Shown piece after piece: positions 10,064 through 18,317 of a DNA stretch of 64,000 bases. How positions within the stretch are numbered: position 1 is the first letter of the stretch; every line of letters begins with the position of its first letter. The stretch is from Arthrobacter sp. PvP023 (lineage in GTDB: Bacteria; Actinomycetota; Actinomycetes; Actinomycetales; Micrococcaceae): assembly GCF_017832975.1 (NCBI RefSeq), contig NZ_JAFIBI010000001.1, positions 3,720,001 to 3,784,000 on the forward strand. The letters run 5' to 3'. The notes under the pieces were generated by a model. The model did no database searches and was not told the DNA's origin. It saw only the letters and a list, made by a program, of their open reading frames with translations. The position numbers were made by a program, and so were the translations under genes.

Positions 10064-10708
10064 CTATTTCCTGGTGGCCTGGTCTTCCGCCACCTGACCT
10101 TCGTGCGGAAGCCGCCGCGGCCTCAGCAGCATGGCGGCGGCGACGCCGCCCAGTGCCCCGCCCAGGTGCGCCTGCCAGGAAACGAACCCTGCCACGCCGG
10201 GAAGGACACCGAACAGGATTCCGCCGTAGCTGAGGAACAGGAGCACCGACAGCGCTATCTGCCACCAGCTGCGGTTGAAGAACCCCCGGACCAGCAGGAA
10301 GGCAAACAGGCCAAACACCAGGCCCGACGCGCCCACCGTGATCCCCCAGCCGCCGATCAGCCACACGACTACGCCCGAACCGAACCAGCTGAAGGCCACT
10401 GCGGTGACGAAGACCCGGAGCCCGGACATAAAAACGAGGAATCCGAAGATGATCAGCGGCAACGCGTTGGAAACCACGTGGCCAAGATTTGCGTGGAACA
10501 GCGGGAACGTGAGGATGTCCAGCAGCCCGTCGGCGCTGCGCGGACGGAGCCCGAACGTCCGGTTCAATGCATGGAAGGTTGCCGCGTTGACGAACTCAAT
10601 GGCAAACAGGAGGACCACGAACAGCCCTGTGATCAACAGCCCGCCCTGGGCGCGTGCGGCAGCGGTGTGCCTCAGCTGCGGCCGGCCCCCCTGAGCATCC
10701 AGCACCAT
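10064..10708 (-). CDS. Rhomboid-family intramembrane serine protease
   Basis: A 214-residue polytopic membrane protein. The catalytic serine sits in VGASGLVFG (S128) and its histidine partner in SWQAHLGGALGG (H181), in separate predicted membrane helices. The upstream FHANLGHVVSN segment (71-81) supplies the oxyanion-side residues typical of the family. About six transmembrane segments are visible, and the last residues are a basic cytoplasmic tail. Rhomboids cut transmembrane segments of other proteins; the substrate is unknown. It lies six bases after ilvA on the same strand, so the two are likely co-transcribed, with the hairpin at 10003-10062 ending the unit. Confidence 0.88.
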   Translation of the reverse strand: MVLDAQGGRPQLRHTAAARAQGGLLITGLFVVLLFAIEFVNAATFHALNRTFGLRPRSADGLLDILTFPLFHANLGHVVSNALPLIIFGFLVFMSGLRVFVTAVAFSWFGSGVVVWLIGGWGITVGASGLVFGLFAFLLVRGFFNRSWWQIALSVLLFLSYGGILFGVLPGVAGFVSWQAHLGGALGGVAAAMLLRPRRLPHEGQVAEDQATRK

Positions 10709-10714
10709 GGCCCC

Positions 10715-11953
10715 TTAGTGGACCACGATCGGCTGGAAGCCCTCGGCACGCAGCGCACCCAGGACCTGCTCGCAGTGCTCGTGGCCCTTGGTCTCCAGAT
10801 TGACGGTGATGGAAACATCTCCCATGCTGATGGAACCGCCCACGCGGGTGTGGTCCAGGCCGGTGACGTTGGCGTCGTTCTCCGCGATGATCCGGGCGAT
10901 CGTGGCCAGCGAGCCGGGCCGGTCATCCAGCATCATGCGGACCGTCATGTAACGGCCGGCAGCCGAGAGACCGCGCTGGATCACCTTGAGCATCAGCATC
11001 GGGTCAATGTTGCCGCCGGAGAGGATCACGGCGGTGGTGCCGGGATTTTCGATCTTGCCGTCCATCAGGGCGGCGACGCCCACGGCGCCGGCCGGCTCCA
11101 CCACCATCTTGGCGCGTTCCAGCAGGAAGATCAGCGCCCGGGCCAGGGAATCCTCGCTGACCGTGACGACGTCGTCGACGAGTTCACGGATGATGCTGAA
11201 CGGCAGCTGCCCCGGGCGGCCCACGGCAATGCCGTCGGCCATGGTGGAGACCTTCTTCAACGGCACCAGGGCGTCTGCGGCGAGCGACGGCGGGTAGGCC
11301 GCGGCGTTTTCGGCCTGGACGCCGATGATCCGGATCTCCCGGCCCAGCTCCCTGGCCCTGGCTTTCACGGCCACCGCCACGCCGGCCAGCAGCCCTCCGC
11401 CGCCGACTCCCATCAGGATGGTGTCCACATTGGGAATCTGTTCCAGGATTTCCAGTCCCACCGTGCCCTGCCCGGCAACAACGTCCACGTTGTCGAACGG
11501 GTGGACAAAGACGGCGCCGGTCTCATCGGCGTAGCGCTGGGCTTCGGCGAGTGCCTCGTCCACATTGTGCCCGTGGAGGACTACTTCCGCCCCGTGGCTG
11601 CGCGTGGCCGCAAGCTTGGGCAGAGCCACGCCGACCGGCATGTAGATGCGCGCCTTGATGCCCAGGCTCTTGGCTGCAACTGCCACCCCCTGGGCGTGGT
11701 TTCCGGCCGACGCGGCGACCACGCCGCGCTTCTTTTCTTCAGCGGAAAGCTTCGCCATGCGGACGTATGCGCCGCGGACCTTGAAGGAACCTGCCCGCTG
11801 GAGGTTCTCGCACTTGAAGAACACCTCGCCGCCCACCATGCTGCCCAAGGCCCGGGACGATTCCACCGGGGTCCGCGTAATAATGCCCTCAAGCAGCTTC
11901 TGCGCCTCAAGGACATTGTCCAGCGTGACGGGCAGGCTATTGAGGGTTTTCAC
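10715..11953 (-). CDS. ilvA: Threonine ammonia-lyase (threonine dehydratase)
   Basis: A 412-residue PLP enzyme that deaminates threonine to 2-oxobutanoate, the first step of isoleucine synthesis. The PLP lysine is K58 in GSFKVRGA, the cofactor phosphate is held by the glycine loop GVGGGGLLAG (about 180-190), and ENLQRAGS precedes the lysine. Residues about 330-412 form a single ACT domain (LDDRPGSLATIARIIAEND), giving the shorter single-ACT form rather than the long two-ACT biosynthetic enzyme. Whether it is tuned by isoleucine or acts catabolically cannot be told. It starts three bases after the AI-2E-type transporter stop and lies six bases before the rhomboid gene. Confidence 0.93.
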   Translation of the reverse strand: MKTLNSLPVTLDNVLEAQKLLEGIITRTPVESSRALGSMVGGEVFFKCENLQRAGSFKVRGAYVRMAKLSAEEKKRGVVAASAGNHAQGVAVAAKSLGIKARIYMPVGVALPKLAATRSHGAEVVLHGHNVDEALAEAQRYADETGAVFVHPFDNVDVVAGQGTVGLEILEQIPNVDTILMGVGGGGLLAGVAVAVKARARELGREIRIIGVQAENAAAYPPSLAADALVPLKKVSTMADGIAVGRPGQLPFSIIRELVDDVVTVSEDSLARALIFLLERAKMVVEPAGAVGVAALMDGKIENPGTTAVILSGGNIDPMLMLKVIQRGLSAAGRYMTVRMMLDDRPGSLATIARIIAENDANVTGLDHTRVGGSISMGDVSITVNLETKGHEHCEQVLGALRAEGFQPIVVH

Positions 11954-11956
11954 GAA

Positions 11957-13330
11957 CTAGTCTCCTTTGGGGAATTCGGCTGGGGCGTCCGGGCCGGCAT
12001 GTCCGGCGGGATTTCCCGTTGGCTGTGCGGCGCCCTTGCCGCGGCCCGGGTTTGCACCGGGAAGGTAGACATCCTTGAAGGTGTTGTCCTGGCTGGATCC
12101 GGAGTCCCCGGTTACACCCGGGCCATCCGCCACCAGCACTCCTTCATGTTCCCACGTTCTGGCAGCAATATATCGAATCGCCGAGTTTGCTACGGCGAGG
12201 ATGGGCACAGAGAAGAGTGCGCCGGGGATGCCGGCGAGGTAGGAACCGGCAGCCACGGACAGGATGACGGCCACCGGGTGCAGGGCCACCGCCTTGCCCA
12301 TCACGAGCGGCTGCAGGATGTGGCTTTCCAGCTGCTGGACCAGCAGCACGATCCCGAGCATGATCAGCGCGTTGACCCAGCCGTTGGCCACGAGGGCCAG
12401 GAGCACAGCCACGGCTCCGGTGACCAGGGCGCCCACAATCGGGATGAAGGAACCGATGAAGACCAGCACGCCCAGCGGAAGCGCCAGCGGGACTCCGATG
12501 ATGGCTGCGCCGACGCCGATACCCACTGCATCCACGAAAGCCACGAACATCTGGATACGGGCGTAGCTGACCATGGACGCCCAGCCTTTGCGGCCCGCCC
12601 CGAAGGTGGCGGCGCGGGCTTTGCGGGGCAGCAAGCGGACCAGGAAACCCCAGATCCGGCCGCCCTCCAGGAGGAAGAAGATCAGGACGAACAAGGCAAG
12701 TACGAGTCCCGCGGCGAAATGCCCGGCCGTGCTGCCGAAGGACAAGGCGCCACTCAGGATGCTGCTGCTGTTGTTTTGCAGCGCATCCGATGCCTCCTTC
12801 AGATACTGGTCGATCTGGGCCGCCGTGAGGTGAAGCGGACCGTCCGCCAGCCAGCCCTGGATCTGTTGGATCCCGGCCAGTGCCTCGCTCCACAGTTCAC
12901 TGAAGCCCGAAACCAGCTGCCGGCCTACCAGCGCCAGGGAGCCGCCGATGAGGCCGAGGAAACCCAGCACAGTGATGGCTACGGCACCTCCGTTGGGGAC
13001 GCGGCGTGCCTTGAGCCAGCGTGTTATGGGACTCAGCAGACCGGCCAGCAATGCTGCCACCATCACGGGGATAATCAGGAAGCTGATCTTGCTCAGCATC
13101 CAGATCAGGGCGGCAACGACCAGCAGAATGAGCCCGAGCCGCCAGGCCCACGACGCAGCGATCCGCACGCCGTAGGGAATGTCCTGGTCCAGTTCGCGGT
13201 CGGTCACCACCCGCAGCGCGGTCGAAGGCGTGGGGCCTGCAGGTGCCGGGCCGTCCTGGGCTACGGGCAGGGCCGCGCCAATGTTGGCATCCGGTCTCTG
13301 GTTTGGTGCGGAGTCCTCAGCTGGCGTCAT
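11957..13330 (-). CDS. AI-2E family transporter (PerM-like permease)
   Basis: A 457-residue membrane protein. Residues 1 to about 65 are hydrophilic and Pro/Ala-rich. About eight hydrophobic segments follow, with the family's long loop between the third and fourth segments (LWSEALAGIQQIQGW onward) and the conserved GSFIPIVGALVTG and ESHILQPLVMGKAV motifs near the end. A disordered tail of about 50 residues closes it. The name comes from E. coli TqsA; members transport varied substrates, and some are Na/H antiporters, so the substrate is open. ATG at 13330. It is the first gene of a likely operon with ilvA and the rhomboid protease. Confidence 0.88.
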   Translation of the reverse strand: MTPAEDSAPNQRPDANIGAALPVAQDGPAPAGPTPSTALRVVTDRELDQDIPYGVRIAASWAWRLGLILLVVAALIWMLSKISFLIIPVMVAALLAGLLSPITRWLKARRVPNGGAVAITVLGFLGLIGGSLALVGRQLVSGFSELWSEALAGIQQIQGWLADGPLHLTAAQIDQYLKEASDALQNNSSSILSGALSFGSTAGHFAAGLVLALFVLIFFLLEGGRIWGFLVRLLPRKARAATFGAGRKGWASMVSYARIQMFVAFVDAVGIGVGAAIIGVPLALPLGVLVFIGSFIPIVGALVTGAVAVLLALVANGWVNALIMLGIVLLVQQLESHILQPLVMGKAVALHPVAVILSVAAGSYLAGIPGALFSVPILAVANSAIRYIAARTWEHEGVLVADGPGVTGDSGSSQDNTFKDVYLPGANPGRGKGAAQPTGNPAGHAGPDAPAEFPKGD

Positions 13331-13391
13331 AGCCTAATACTTCCCCAGCGGCGCCCCGATGGGAAACCGCCACGTCGCCCCGGCCGCCATT

Positions 13392-13423
13392 GGCACTGTT
13401 GTGCCGGGGGGCACTGTCGTGCC
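13392..13423. repeat. Two tandem 14-base hairpins
   Basis: GGCAC-TGTT-GTGCC (13392-13405) and GGCAC-TGTC-GTGCC (13410-13423) are near-identical small hairpins at an 18-base interval, in the 117-base gap between the mutarotase stop and the AI-2E-type transporter start. They may act as a terminator for the mutarotase mRNA on the minus strand. No T run follows. Confidence 0.55.
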
Positions 13424-13447
13424 GGCGGCGAAGCTGACAGCAGGCGG

Positions 13448-14425
13448 CTACAGGGAGGCGCTGATGCCCCACGTCATGGTGAACGACTCCCCTGCCGGCA
13501 GCCAGCGCAGGCCGTCGCCGCTGTTGAACGCATTTGCCGGGCCGGTCATGGGTTCAATGGCAACGGCTTTGGCCCTGCCGGGGTACTGATCGGTGACAAA
13601 GACGTGGACGTAGCTGCAGCTTTCGTCCTGCCAGAGGCTTACGCTGCGGCCGTCCGATGCCTTCAGCGTTTGGCGGGCCACGCCGCCGTCGAACGTCAGG
13701 TCTGTATAGGCGACGTCGATATCCAGTTCGGACACCGTCCGGCCACCGCGCAGATCCATGTCGCCACCGACCTGTTCCGAACTGCGGGGTATGAGGCGCT
13801 CATCCGCCACGAGCCGGCTGCCGGCGCCGACCGTGAGGACCAGGTCCGAGGCGGGCACGTCGCCCAGCCTGAGGTAGGGGTGGGCTCCGAGGACGAAGGG
13901 GGCGGGTGCTTGGGAATCGTTGAGCAGCGTTTGGCTGACAACGAGCCCCAGGTCCTCGGCCAGGAGGTACTGGACGCGGTGCCGCACCAGGAAAGGGTAT
14001 CCGTGCTGCGGGAAGACCGGCGCCTCGAGGGTGACCGAGAACTCCGCTTCGTCCACCAGCTCGTAGGCGGCGTTCCGCAACAGGCCGTGGCTGGCGTTGT
14101 TGCGCGAAACTTCGGTGATGTCCAGCTGCTGTTTCTTGCCGTTCAAGTACCAGACGCCGTCTTCCACCCGGTTGGCCCAGGGCGCCAGCGTGATTCCGGT
14201 GGCGCCCGGAGGGATGTCGCCGTCTCCGTACGTCTCCGTCAGCTGGACATCACCCCTGGAATAGAGCCGAAGGCCCGCGGCCAGCTCCGTAACCACGGCC
14301 AGGGCATCACCGCGGCGGAGCTCATACTGCCTGCCCGAGGCGTAGCGGCGCGGCACCCCCTCGCTGGCACCTGAGGCGTCGGGGTCGCTGTGGCGGGAGT
14401 GGCGTGCGCTCGGATTCATGGGCAC
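13448..14425 (-). CDS. galM: Aldose 1-epimerase family protein (galactose mutarotase)
   Basis: About 325 residues of the galactose mutarotase beta-sandwich fold. Family features are LAPWANRVEDG (residues about 85-95), the conserved RNNASHGL stretch with the catalytic-type histidine, FVLGAHPYLRL with a second histidine, and a glutamate near the end (AIEPMTGPANAFN). It interconverts alpha and beta anomers of hexoses, feeding galactokinase. It is divergent from galT-galK, which fits a shared galactose role. I chose GTG at 14425 because GGAGGAGG lies seven bases upstream; an ATG two codons later (14419) is the alternative. Confidence 0.85.
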   Translation of the reverse strand: MPMNPSARHSRHSDPDASGASEGVPRRYASGRQYELRRGDALAVVTELAAGLRLYSRGDVQLTETYGDGDIPPGATGITLAPWANRVEDGVWYLNGKKQQLDITEVSRNNASHGLLRNAAYELVDEAEFSVTLEAPVFPQHGYPFLVRHRVQYLLAEDLGLVVSQTLLNDSQAPAPFVLGAHPYLRLGDVPASDLVLTVGAGSRLVADERLIPRSSEQVGGDMDLRGGRTVSELDIDVAYTDLTFDGGVARQTLKASDGRSVSLWQDESCSYVHVFVTDQYPGRAKAVAIEPMTGPANAFNSGDGLRWLPAGESFTMTWGISASL

Positions 14426-14480
14426 AACGGTACCTCCTCCATTTGCGCCCACACGTCCGCCGAAACGGCACAACCGGTCA

Positions 14481-14540
14481 TTGTTAACTTTTGTTCGAAA
14501 CTATTTCTTTTTGATCGTTTTGTGGGAGAATTGAAATGCC
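14481..14540. promoter_or_regulatory. Divergent gal control region with tandem TTTTG(T/A)TCG repeats
   Basis: The 175-base gap 14426-14600 is strikingly AT-rich in its middle. TTTTGTTCG (14489-14497) and TTTTGATCG (14509-14517) are near-identical 9-mers exactly 20 bases apart, i.e. on the same face of the helix. Tandem direct repeats of this kind are typical of DeoR-family sugar repressors. A convincing sigma-70 promoter pair could not be assigned. No regulator gene is in the window. Confidence 0.4.
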
Positions 14541-14600
14541 TGCTTTTCCGCCCCTCGAGAGCGGGACTCCGATGGCCGCCGCTCGTAAAGGACAAGACGC

Positions 14601-15758
14601 ATGACTCACATCACCAGCACCAACCTTGCCGATGGCCGGGAGCTGCTCTATTTCGATGACGCTACGGCAGGGGCCCAGGCGGGCGGGAATACCCGCCGGC
14701 CGGAGGAGACTCCAGACCGCCGCGAACTGCCGGCCCGGAGCGAGCCGGGCGAAGTCAGGTTCGACGCCCTCACCGGCGAGTGGGTGGCCGTGGCCGCCCA
14801 CCGCCAGGGCCGCACCCACCTTCCCCCGGCGGACCAGTGCCCCATCTGCCCGACGACCCCGGCCAACCCCTCCGAGATCCCGGCACCGGACTACGACGTC
14901 GTCGTGTTCGAGAACCGCTTCCCCTCCCTCGGACCTGCCCTGGGACCGGTTCCCGCCGACGCCGGCTGGGGAACCACCGGCACGGCGTTCGGCCGGTGCG
15001 AGGTGGTGTCCTTCACGCCGGAGCACACCGGCTCCTTCAGCGGGCTGAGCGAAGTCCGGGCACGCACCGTCGTCGAGGCCTGGGCACACCGCACCGGGGC
15101 ACTCAACGCGCTGCCGGGCATCCGGCAGGTCTTTCCGTTCGAGAACCGCGGCGCGGACATCGGCGTTACCCTTCACCACCCCCACGGCCAGATCTATGCA
15201 TACCCCTACGTCACGCCCCGCGCCGCGGTGATGGGCGCCGCGGCAAGGAAGTTCTTCGACGACGCCGACGGCCGCCAGACCCTGACCGGCTCGCTGCTGC
15301 GGTCCGAACGCGAAGACGGGAGCCGGATGGTCCTCGAAGGCGAGAACTTCAGCGCCTACGTCCCGTTCGCGGCCCGCTGGCCGCTGGAAGTGCACCTGGT
15401 CCCGCACCGCCAGGTACCGGACCTGGCGGCACTCAGCGGCGAAGAAAAAGACGAACTGGCGCACGTGTACCTGGACCTGCTCAAGCGCATCGACGCGCTC
15501 TATCCGACGCCGACCCCGTACATTTCGGCCTGGCACCAGGCCCCGCTCGATGACCTGCTCCGGCCGGCCGGCTACCTTCACCTCCAGTTGACCTCACCGC
15601 GGAGGGCCGAGGATAAGCTCAAGTACCTGGCCGGTTCCGAAGCGGCCATGGGCGCTTTCATTAACGACACCACCCCGGAACTCGTGGCGGAGCGGCTGCG
15701 CACCGTCACGGTTCCGGCATCAGCTCTCAAGCCACTCCCGGAAGGCGCACACGCATGA
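14601..15758 (+). CDS. galT: Galactose-1-phosphate uridylyltransferase
   Basis: A 385-residue Leloir-pathway enzyme exchanging UMP between UDP-glucose and galactose-1-phosphate. The nucleophile motif HPH is at residues 193-195 in LHHPHGQIYAYPY, with H195 as the uridylylated histidine. Zinc ligands include CPIC (80-83). Upstream ENRFPSL and downstream HLVPHRQ and the final WHQAP segment are as in the family. The first 40 residues are a variable extension. ATG at 14601 with AAGGAC upstream. It overlaps galK by four bases (ATGA), so the two are translationally coupled. Confidence 0.95.
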   Translation: MTHITSTNLADGRELLYFDDATAGAQAGGNTRRPEETPDRRELPARSEPGEVRFDALTGEWVAVAAHRQGRTHLPPADQCPICPTTPANPSEIPAPDYDVVVFENRFPSLGPALGPVPADAGWGTTGTAFGRCEVVSFTPEHTGSFSGLSEVRARTVVEAWAHRTGALNALPGIRQVFPFENRGADIGVTLHHPHGQIYAYPYVTPRAAVMGAAARKFFDDADGRQTLTGSLLRSEREDGSRMVLEGENFSAYVPFAARWPLEVHLVPHRQVPDLAALSGEEKDELAHVYLDLLKRIDALYPTPTPYISAWHQAPLDDLLRPAGYLHLQLTSPRRAEDKLKYLAGSEAAMGAFINDTTPELVAERLRTVTVPASALKPLPEGAHA

Positions 15759-16960
15759 CCGCCCCAGCAGGCAGCAACACTCCTGGAAACAGCAAGCCCG
15801 GCGACAGCAAGCTGGGAAACACGGACCTCGAAGCACGGTTCCGGGACGCCTTCGGTTCCGCCCCCGACGGCATCTGGCAGGCGCCGGGCCGCGTGAACCT
15901 GATCGGCGAGCACACCGACTACAACGACGGCTTCGTGCTCCCGTTCGCCATCGACCGGACAGCCCGGGTGGCTGTCCGCGTGCGCCCCGACTCCACGCTC
16001 CGGCTACTGTCCACCTACGGAGACCAGGGCATGACCACGGCGGACACCTCGTCATTGGACGGCACGCGCGCCAAAGGCTGGACCAAGTATCCGCTCGGCG
16101 TCATCTGGGCGCTCCAGGAGCGCGGGGTCGCGGTGCCAGGCCTTGACCTTCTGCTGGACTCCAACGTTCCCCTCGGTGCCGGGCTGTCCTCGTCCCACGC
16201 CATTGAGTGCGCCGTCATCTCCGCCCTCAACGAGCTGACCGGCGCAGGGCTGACAGCCGAGGAAATGGTCCTGGCCACCCAGCGTGCCGAGAATGATTTC
16301 GTCGGAGCGCCCACGGGCATCATGGACCAGTCCGCTTCGCTGCGCGGGGCGAAGGGCCATGCCGTCTTCCTGGACTGCCGGGACCAGAGTGCCCGCCTGG
16401 TGCCGTTCGAGACGGAGCCGGCAGGCCTGGTGCTGCTGGTGATCGACACCAAGGTTTCCCATTCCCACGCCGACGGCGGCTATGCGTCGCGCCGCGCCTC
16501 GTGCGAGCTCGGGGCCGAAGTGCTGGGCGTCAAAGCGCTGCGGGACGTCGGGGTGGAGGACCTGGACGAAGCGAGCGGCCTCCTGGATGAGGTCACGTTC
16601 CGCCGGGTCCGCCACGTCGTCACCGAGAACGACCGCGTCCTGCAGACCGTGGAACTCCTCGGCTCAGCCGGCCCGGGCGCCATCGGGCCGCTCCTCGATG
16701 CCAGCCACCGTTCCATGCGTGACGACTTCGAGATTTCGTGCCCCGAACTGGACCTGGCCGTCGACACCTCCCGGGCCAACGGAGCCATCGGAGCCCGCAT
16801 GACAGGTGGCGGTTTTGGCGGCGCAGCCATCGCCCTCACACCGGTGGCCGCCGAGAAACAGGTACGCGCCGCCGTCGAGCAGGCCTTCTCCCGCGCGGGG
16901 TTCCGGAAGCCGGACATCTTCACGGTTACCCCTGCGGCCGGGGCGATGCGGCTCGCATAG
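15755..16960 (+). CDS. galK: Galactokinase
   Basis: A 401-residue GHMP kinase that phosphorylates alpha-D-galactose at C1 with ATP. The galactokinase signature GRVNLIGEHTDYNDGF is at residues 45-60. The GHMP ATP loop is VPLGAGLSSSHA (about 140-151). The C-terminal motif GARMTGGGFGG (about 348-358) is intact. A Ser/Asn/Gly-rich extension of about 22 residues precedes the enzyme core. It shares ATGA with galT. The thiolase gene starts 20 bases downstream, and no terminator lies between. Confidence 0.95.
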   Translation: MTAPAGSNTPGNSKPGDSKLGNTDLEARFRDAFGSAPDGIWQAPGRVNLIGEHTDYNDGFVLPFAIDRTARVAVRVRPDSTLRLLSTYGDQGMTTADTSSLDGTRAKGWTKYPLGVIWALQERGVAVPGLDLLLDSNVPLGAGLSSSHAIECAVISALNELTGAGLTAEEMVLATQRAENDFVGAPTGIMDQSASLRGAKGHAVFLDCRDQSARLVPFETEPAGLVLLVIDTKVSHSHADGGYASRRASCELGAEVLGVKALRDVGVEDLDEASGLLDEVTFRRVRHVVTENDRVLQTVELLGSAGPGAIGPLLDASHRSMRDDFEISCPELDLAVDTSRANGAIGARMTGGGFGGAAIALTPVAAEKQVRAAVEQAFSRAGFRKPDIFTVTPAAGAMRLA

Positions 16961-16980
16961 CTCGGGCGTAGGCTGGGCGC

Positions 16981-18219
16981 ATGTCAGAAGCAGTCATTGT
17001 TTCCACTGCCAGAAGCCCGATCGGACGCGCCTTCAAGGGATCTTTGAAGGATGAGCGGCCGGATGACCTTGCCGCCGCTATGGTCACCGCGGCCCTGGAC
17101 AAGATTCCGTTCTTCGACCCCCGCGGAGGGGACGGCACGGGCCTGGACGACCTTTACCTGGGCTGCGCCGAACCGAGCGGTGAAGCGGGTTCCAACATGG
17201 CGCGGGTGGTCACCATCCTGGCCGGGCTGGACAATGTTCCCGGCGCCACCATCAACAGGTTCTGCGCCTCCAGCCTGCAGACCATCCGCATGGCGTTCCA
17301 CGCCATCAAGGCGGGCGAAGGTGACGCCTTCGTGGCTGCCGGCGTGGAGTCTGTGTCCCGTTATCCGAACTGGACCGGGGCAGGAGAAACCGACGCCGGC
17401 AACCACAACCCGCTCTTCGACGCTGCCCGCCGCCGGACGGAGGCCCGGTCCGCGTCCAACACGCCATGGACCGATCCCCGGCTGGGCGGGCGGATGCCGG
17501 ACATCTACATCGCGATGGGACAGACCGCGGAAAACGTGGCCACCACCTACGGTATTTCCCGGGCCGAGCAGGATGAATGGGCTGTCCTGAGCCAGAACCG
17601 TGCTGAAGCGGCCCGGGCCTCGGGATTCTTCTCGCGCGACATCACACCGTACACACGCCGCGACGGCACCGTAGTGGACCGGGACGACTCCCCGCGCAGC
17701 GGCGTCACCCTCGAAGGCGTGGCCGGACTCCAGCCCGTGTTCCGGAGTGAAGGGACAGTCACCGCCGGCAACGCGTGCCCGCTGAACGACGGCGCTGCCG
17801 CCGTTGTGGTGATGAGTGATGGCCGTGCCCGGGAGCTCGGCCTGGAGCCACTCGCACGGATCGTGTCCACGGGCGTCAGCGCACTCTCCCCCGAACTCAT
17901 GGGCATGGGCCCGGTCGAGGCAACCCGGCAGGCGCTGGCGCGGGCCGGGCTGGGCATCGGGGACATCGACCTCGTGGAGCTGAACGAGGCGTTCGCCGTC
18001 CAGGTCGTAGCCAGTGCCCGCGAACTGGGCATCGACCACTCACGGCTCAACGTCCACGGCGGGGCGATCGCCCTCGGGCATCCGTTCGGCATGACCGGCG
18101 CGCGCATGACCACCACCCTGCTCAACGGGCTTCAGGAGCGTGACGCCTCGCTCGGGCTGGCAACCTTGTGTGTCGGCGGTGGCCAGGGCATGGCGGTGGT
18201 TTACGAGCGGCTGAGCTAG
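16981..18219 (+). CDS. Acetyl-CoA C-acyltransferase (thiolase)
   Basis: A 412-residue thiolase, which cleaves 3-ketoacyl-CoA or condenses acetyl-CoA units. The nucleophilic cysteine is C95 in NRFCASSLQ. The active-site histidine is in GGAIALGHPFGMTGAR (about 360-375), and the second cysteine is in LCVGGGQGMA near the end. These define a full-length degradative or biosynthetic thiolase, most like FadA. It directly follows galK with a 20-base gap and has no partner fatty-oxidation gene here, so its link to galactose genes looks accidental or reflects read-through. A strong hairpin ends the unit. Confidence 0.93.
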   Translation: MSEAVIVSTARSPIGRAFKGSLKDERPDDLAAAMVTAALDKIPFFDPRGGDGTGLDDLYLGCAEPSGEAGSNMARVVTILAGLDNVPGATINRFCASSLQTIRMAFHAIKAGEGDAFVAAGVESVSRYPNWTGAGETDAGNHNPLFDAARRRTEARSASNTPWTDPRLGGRMPDIYIAMGQTAENVATTYGISRAEQDEWAVLSQNRAEAARASGFFSRDITPYTRRDGTVVDRDDSPRSGVTLEGVAGLQPVFRSEGTVTAGNACPLNDGAAAVVVMSDGRARELGLEPLARIVSTGVSALSPELMGMGPVEATRQALARAGLGIGDIDLVELNEAFAVQVVASARELGIDHSRLNVHGGAIALGHPFGMTGARMTTTLLNGLQERDASLGLATLCVGGGQGMAVVYERLS

Positions 18220-18239
18220 GCAGGACGAGCTATAACGGG

Positions 18240-18269
18240 AATGAGCCCCGCCGTGTGGCGGGGCTCATT
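18240..18269. terminator. Bidirectional terminator between thiolase and Bax-inhibitor genes
   Basis: AATGAGCCCCGCC (18240-18252) pairs perfectly with GGCGGGGCTCATT (18257-18269) around a GTGT loop. It is suited to ending transcripts from both converging genes. Confidence 0.8.
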
Positions 18270-18273
18270 CGGG

Positions 18274-18297
18274 TTAATGCACGACCTAAAGCACGAC
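18274..18297. repeat. Tandem pair of the 12-mer YTAANGCACGAC
   Basis: TTAATGCACGAC (18274-18285) is followed directly by CTAAAGCACGAC (18286-18297), just past the Bax-inhibitor stop. The same 12-mer occurs as TTAACGCACGAC in both arms of the hairpin at 10003-10062. I found no other copies when reading the window. Confidence 0.5.
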
Positions 18298-18317
18298 GGC
18301 GTTTGCCGGCTTGGGTC

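Noticed and set aside
10715..11953. T-box or amino-acid attenuator for ilvA
   Set aside because: ilvA starts three bases after the preceding gene and has no leader of its own, so no attenuator can fit.
10103..14374. A 1423-codon open frame on the plus strand
   Set aside because: It runs antisense across the rhomboid, ilvA, AI-2E transporter and mutarotase genes, all with strong family motifs. Long antisense frames are expected in GC-rich DNA, and its product is low-complexity Gly/His/Gln/Arg sequence.
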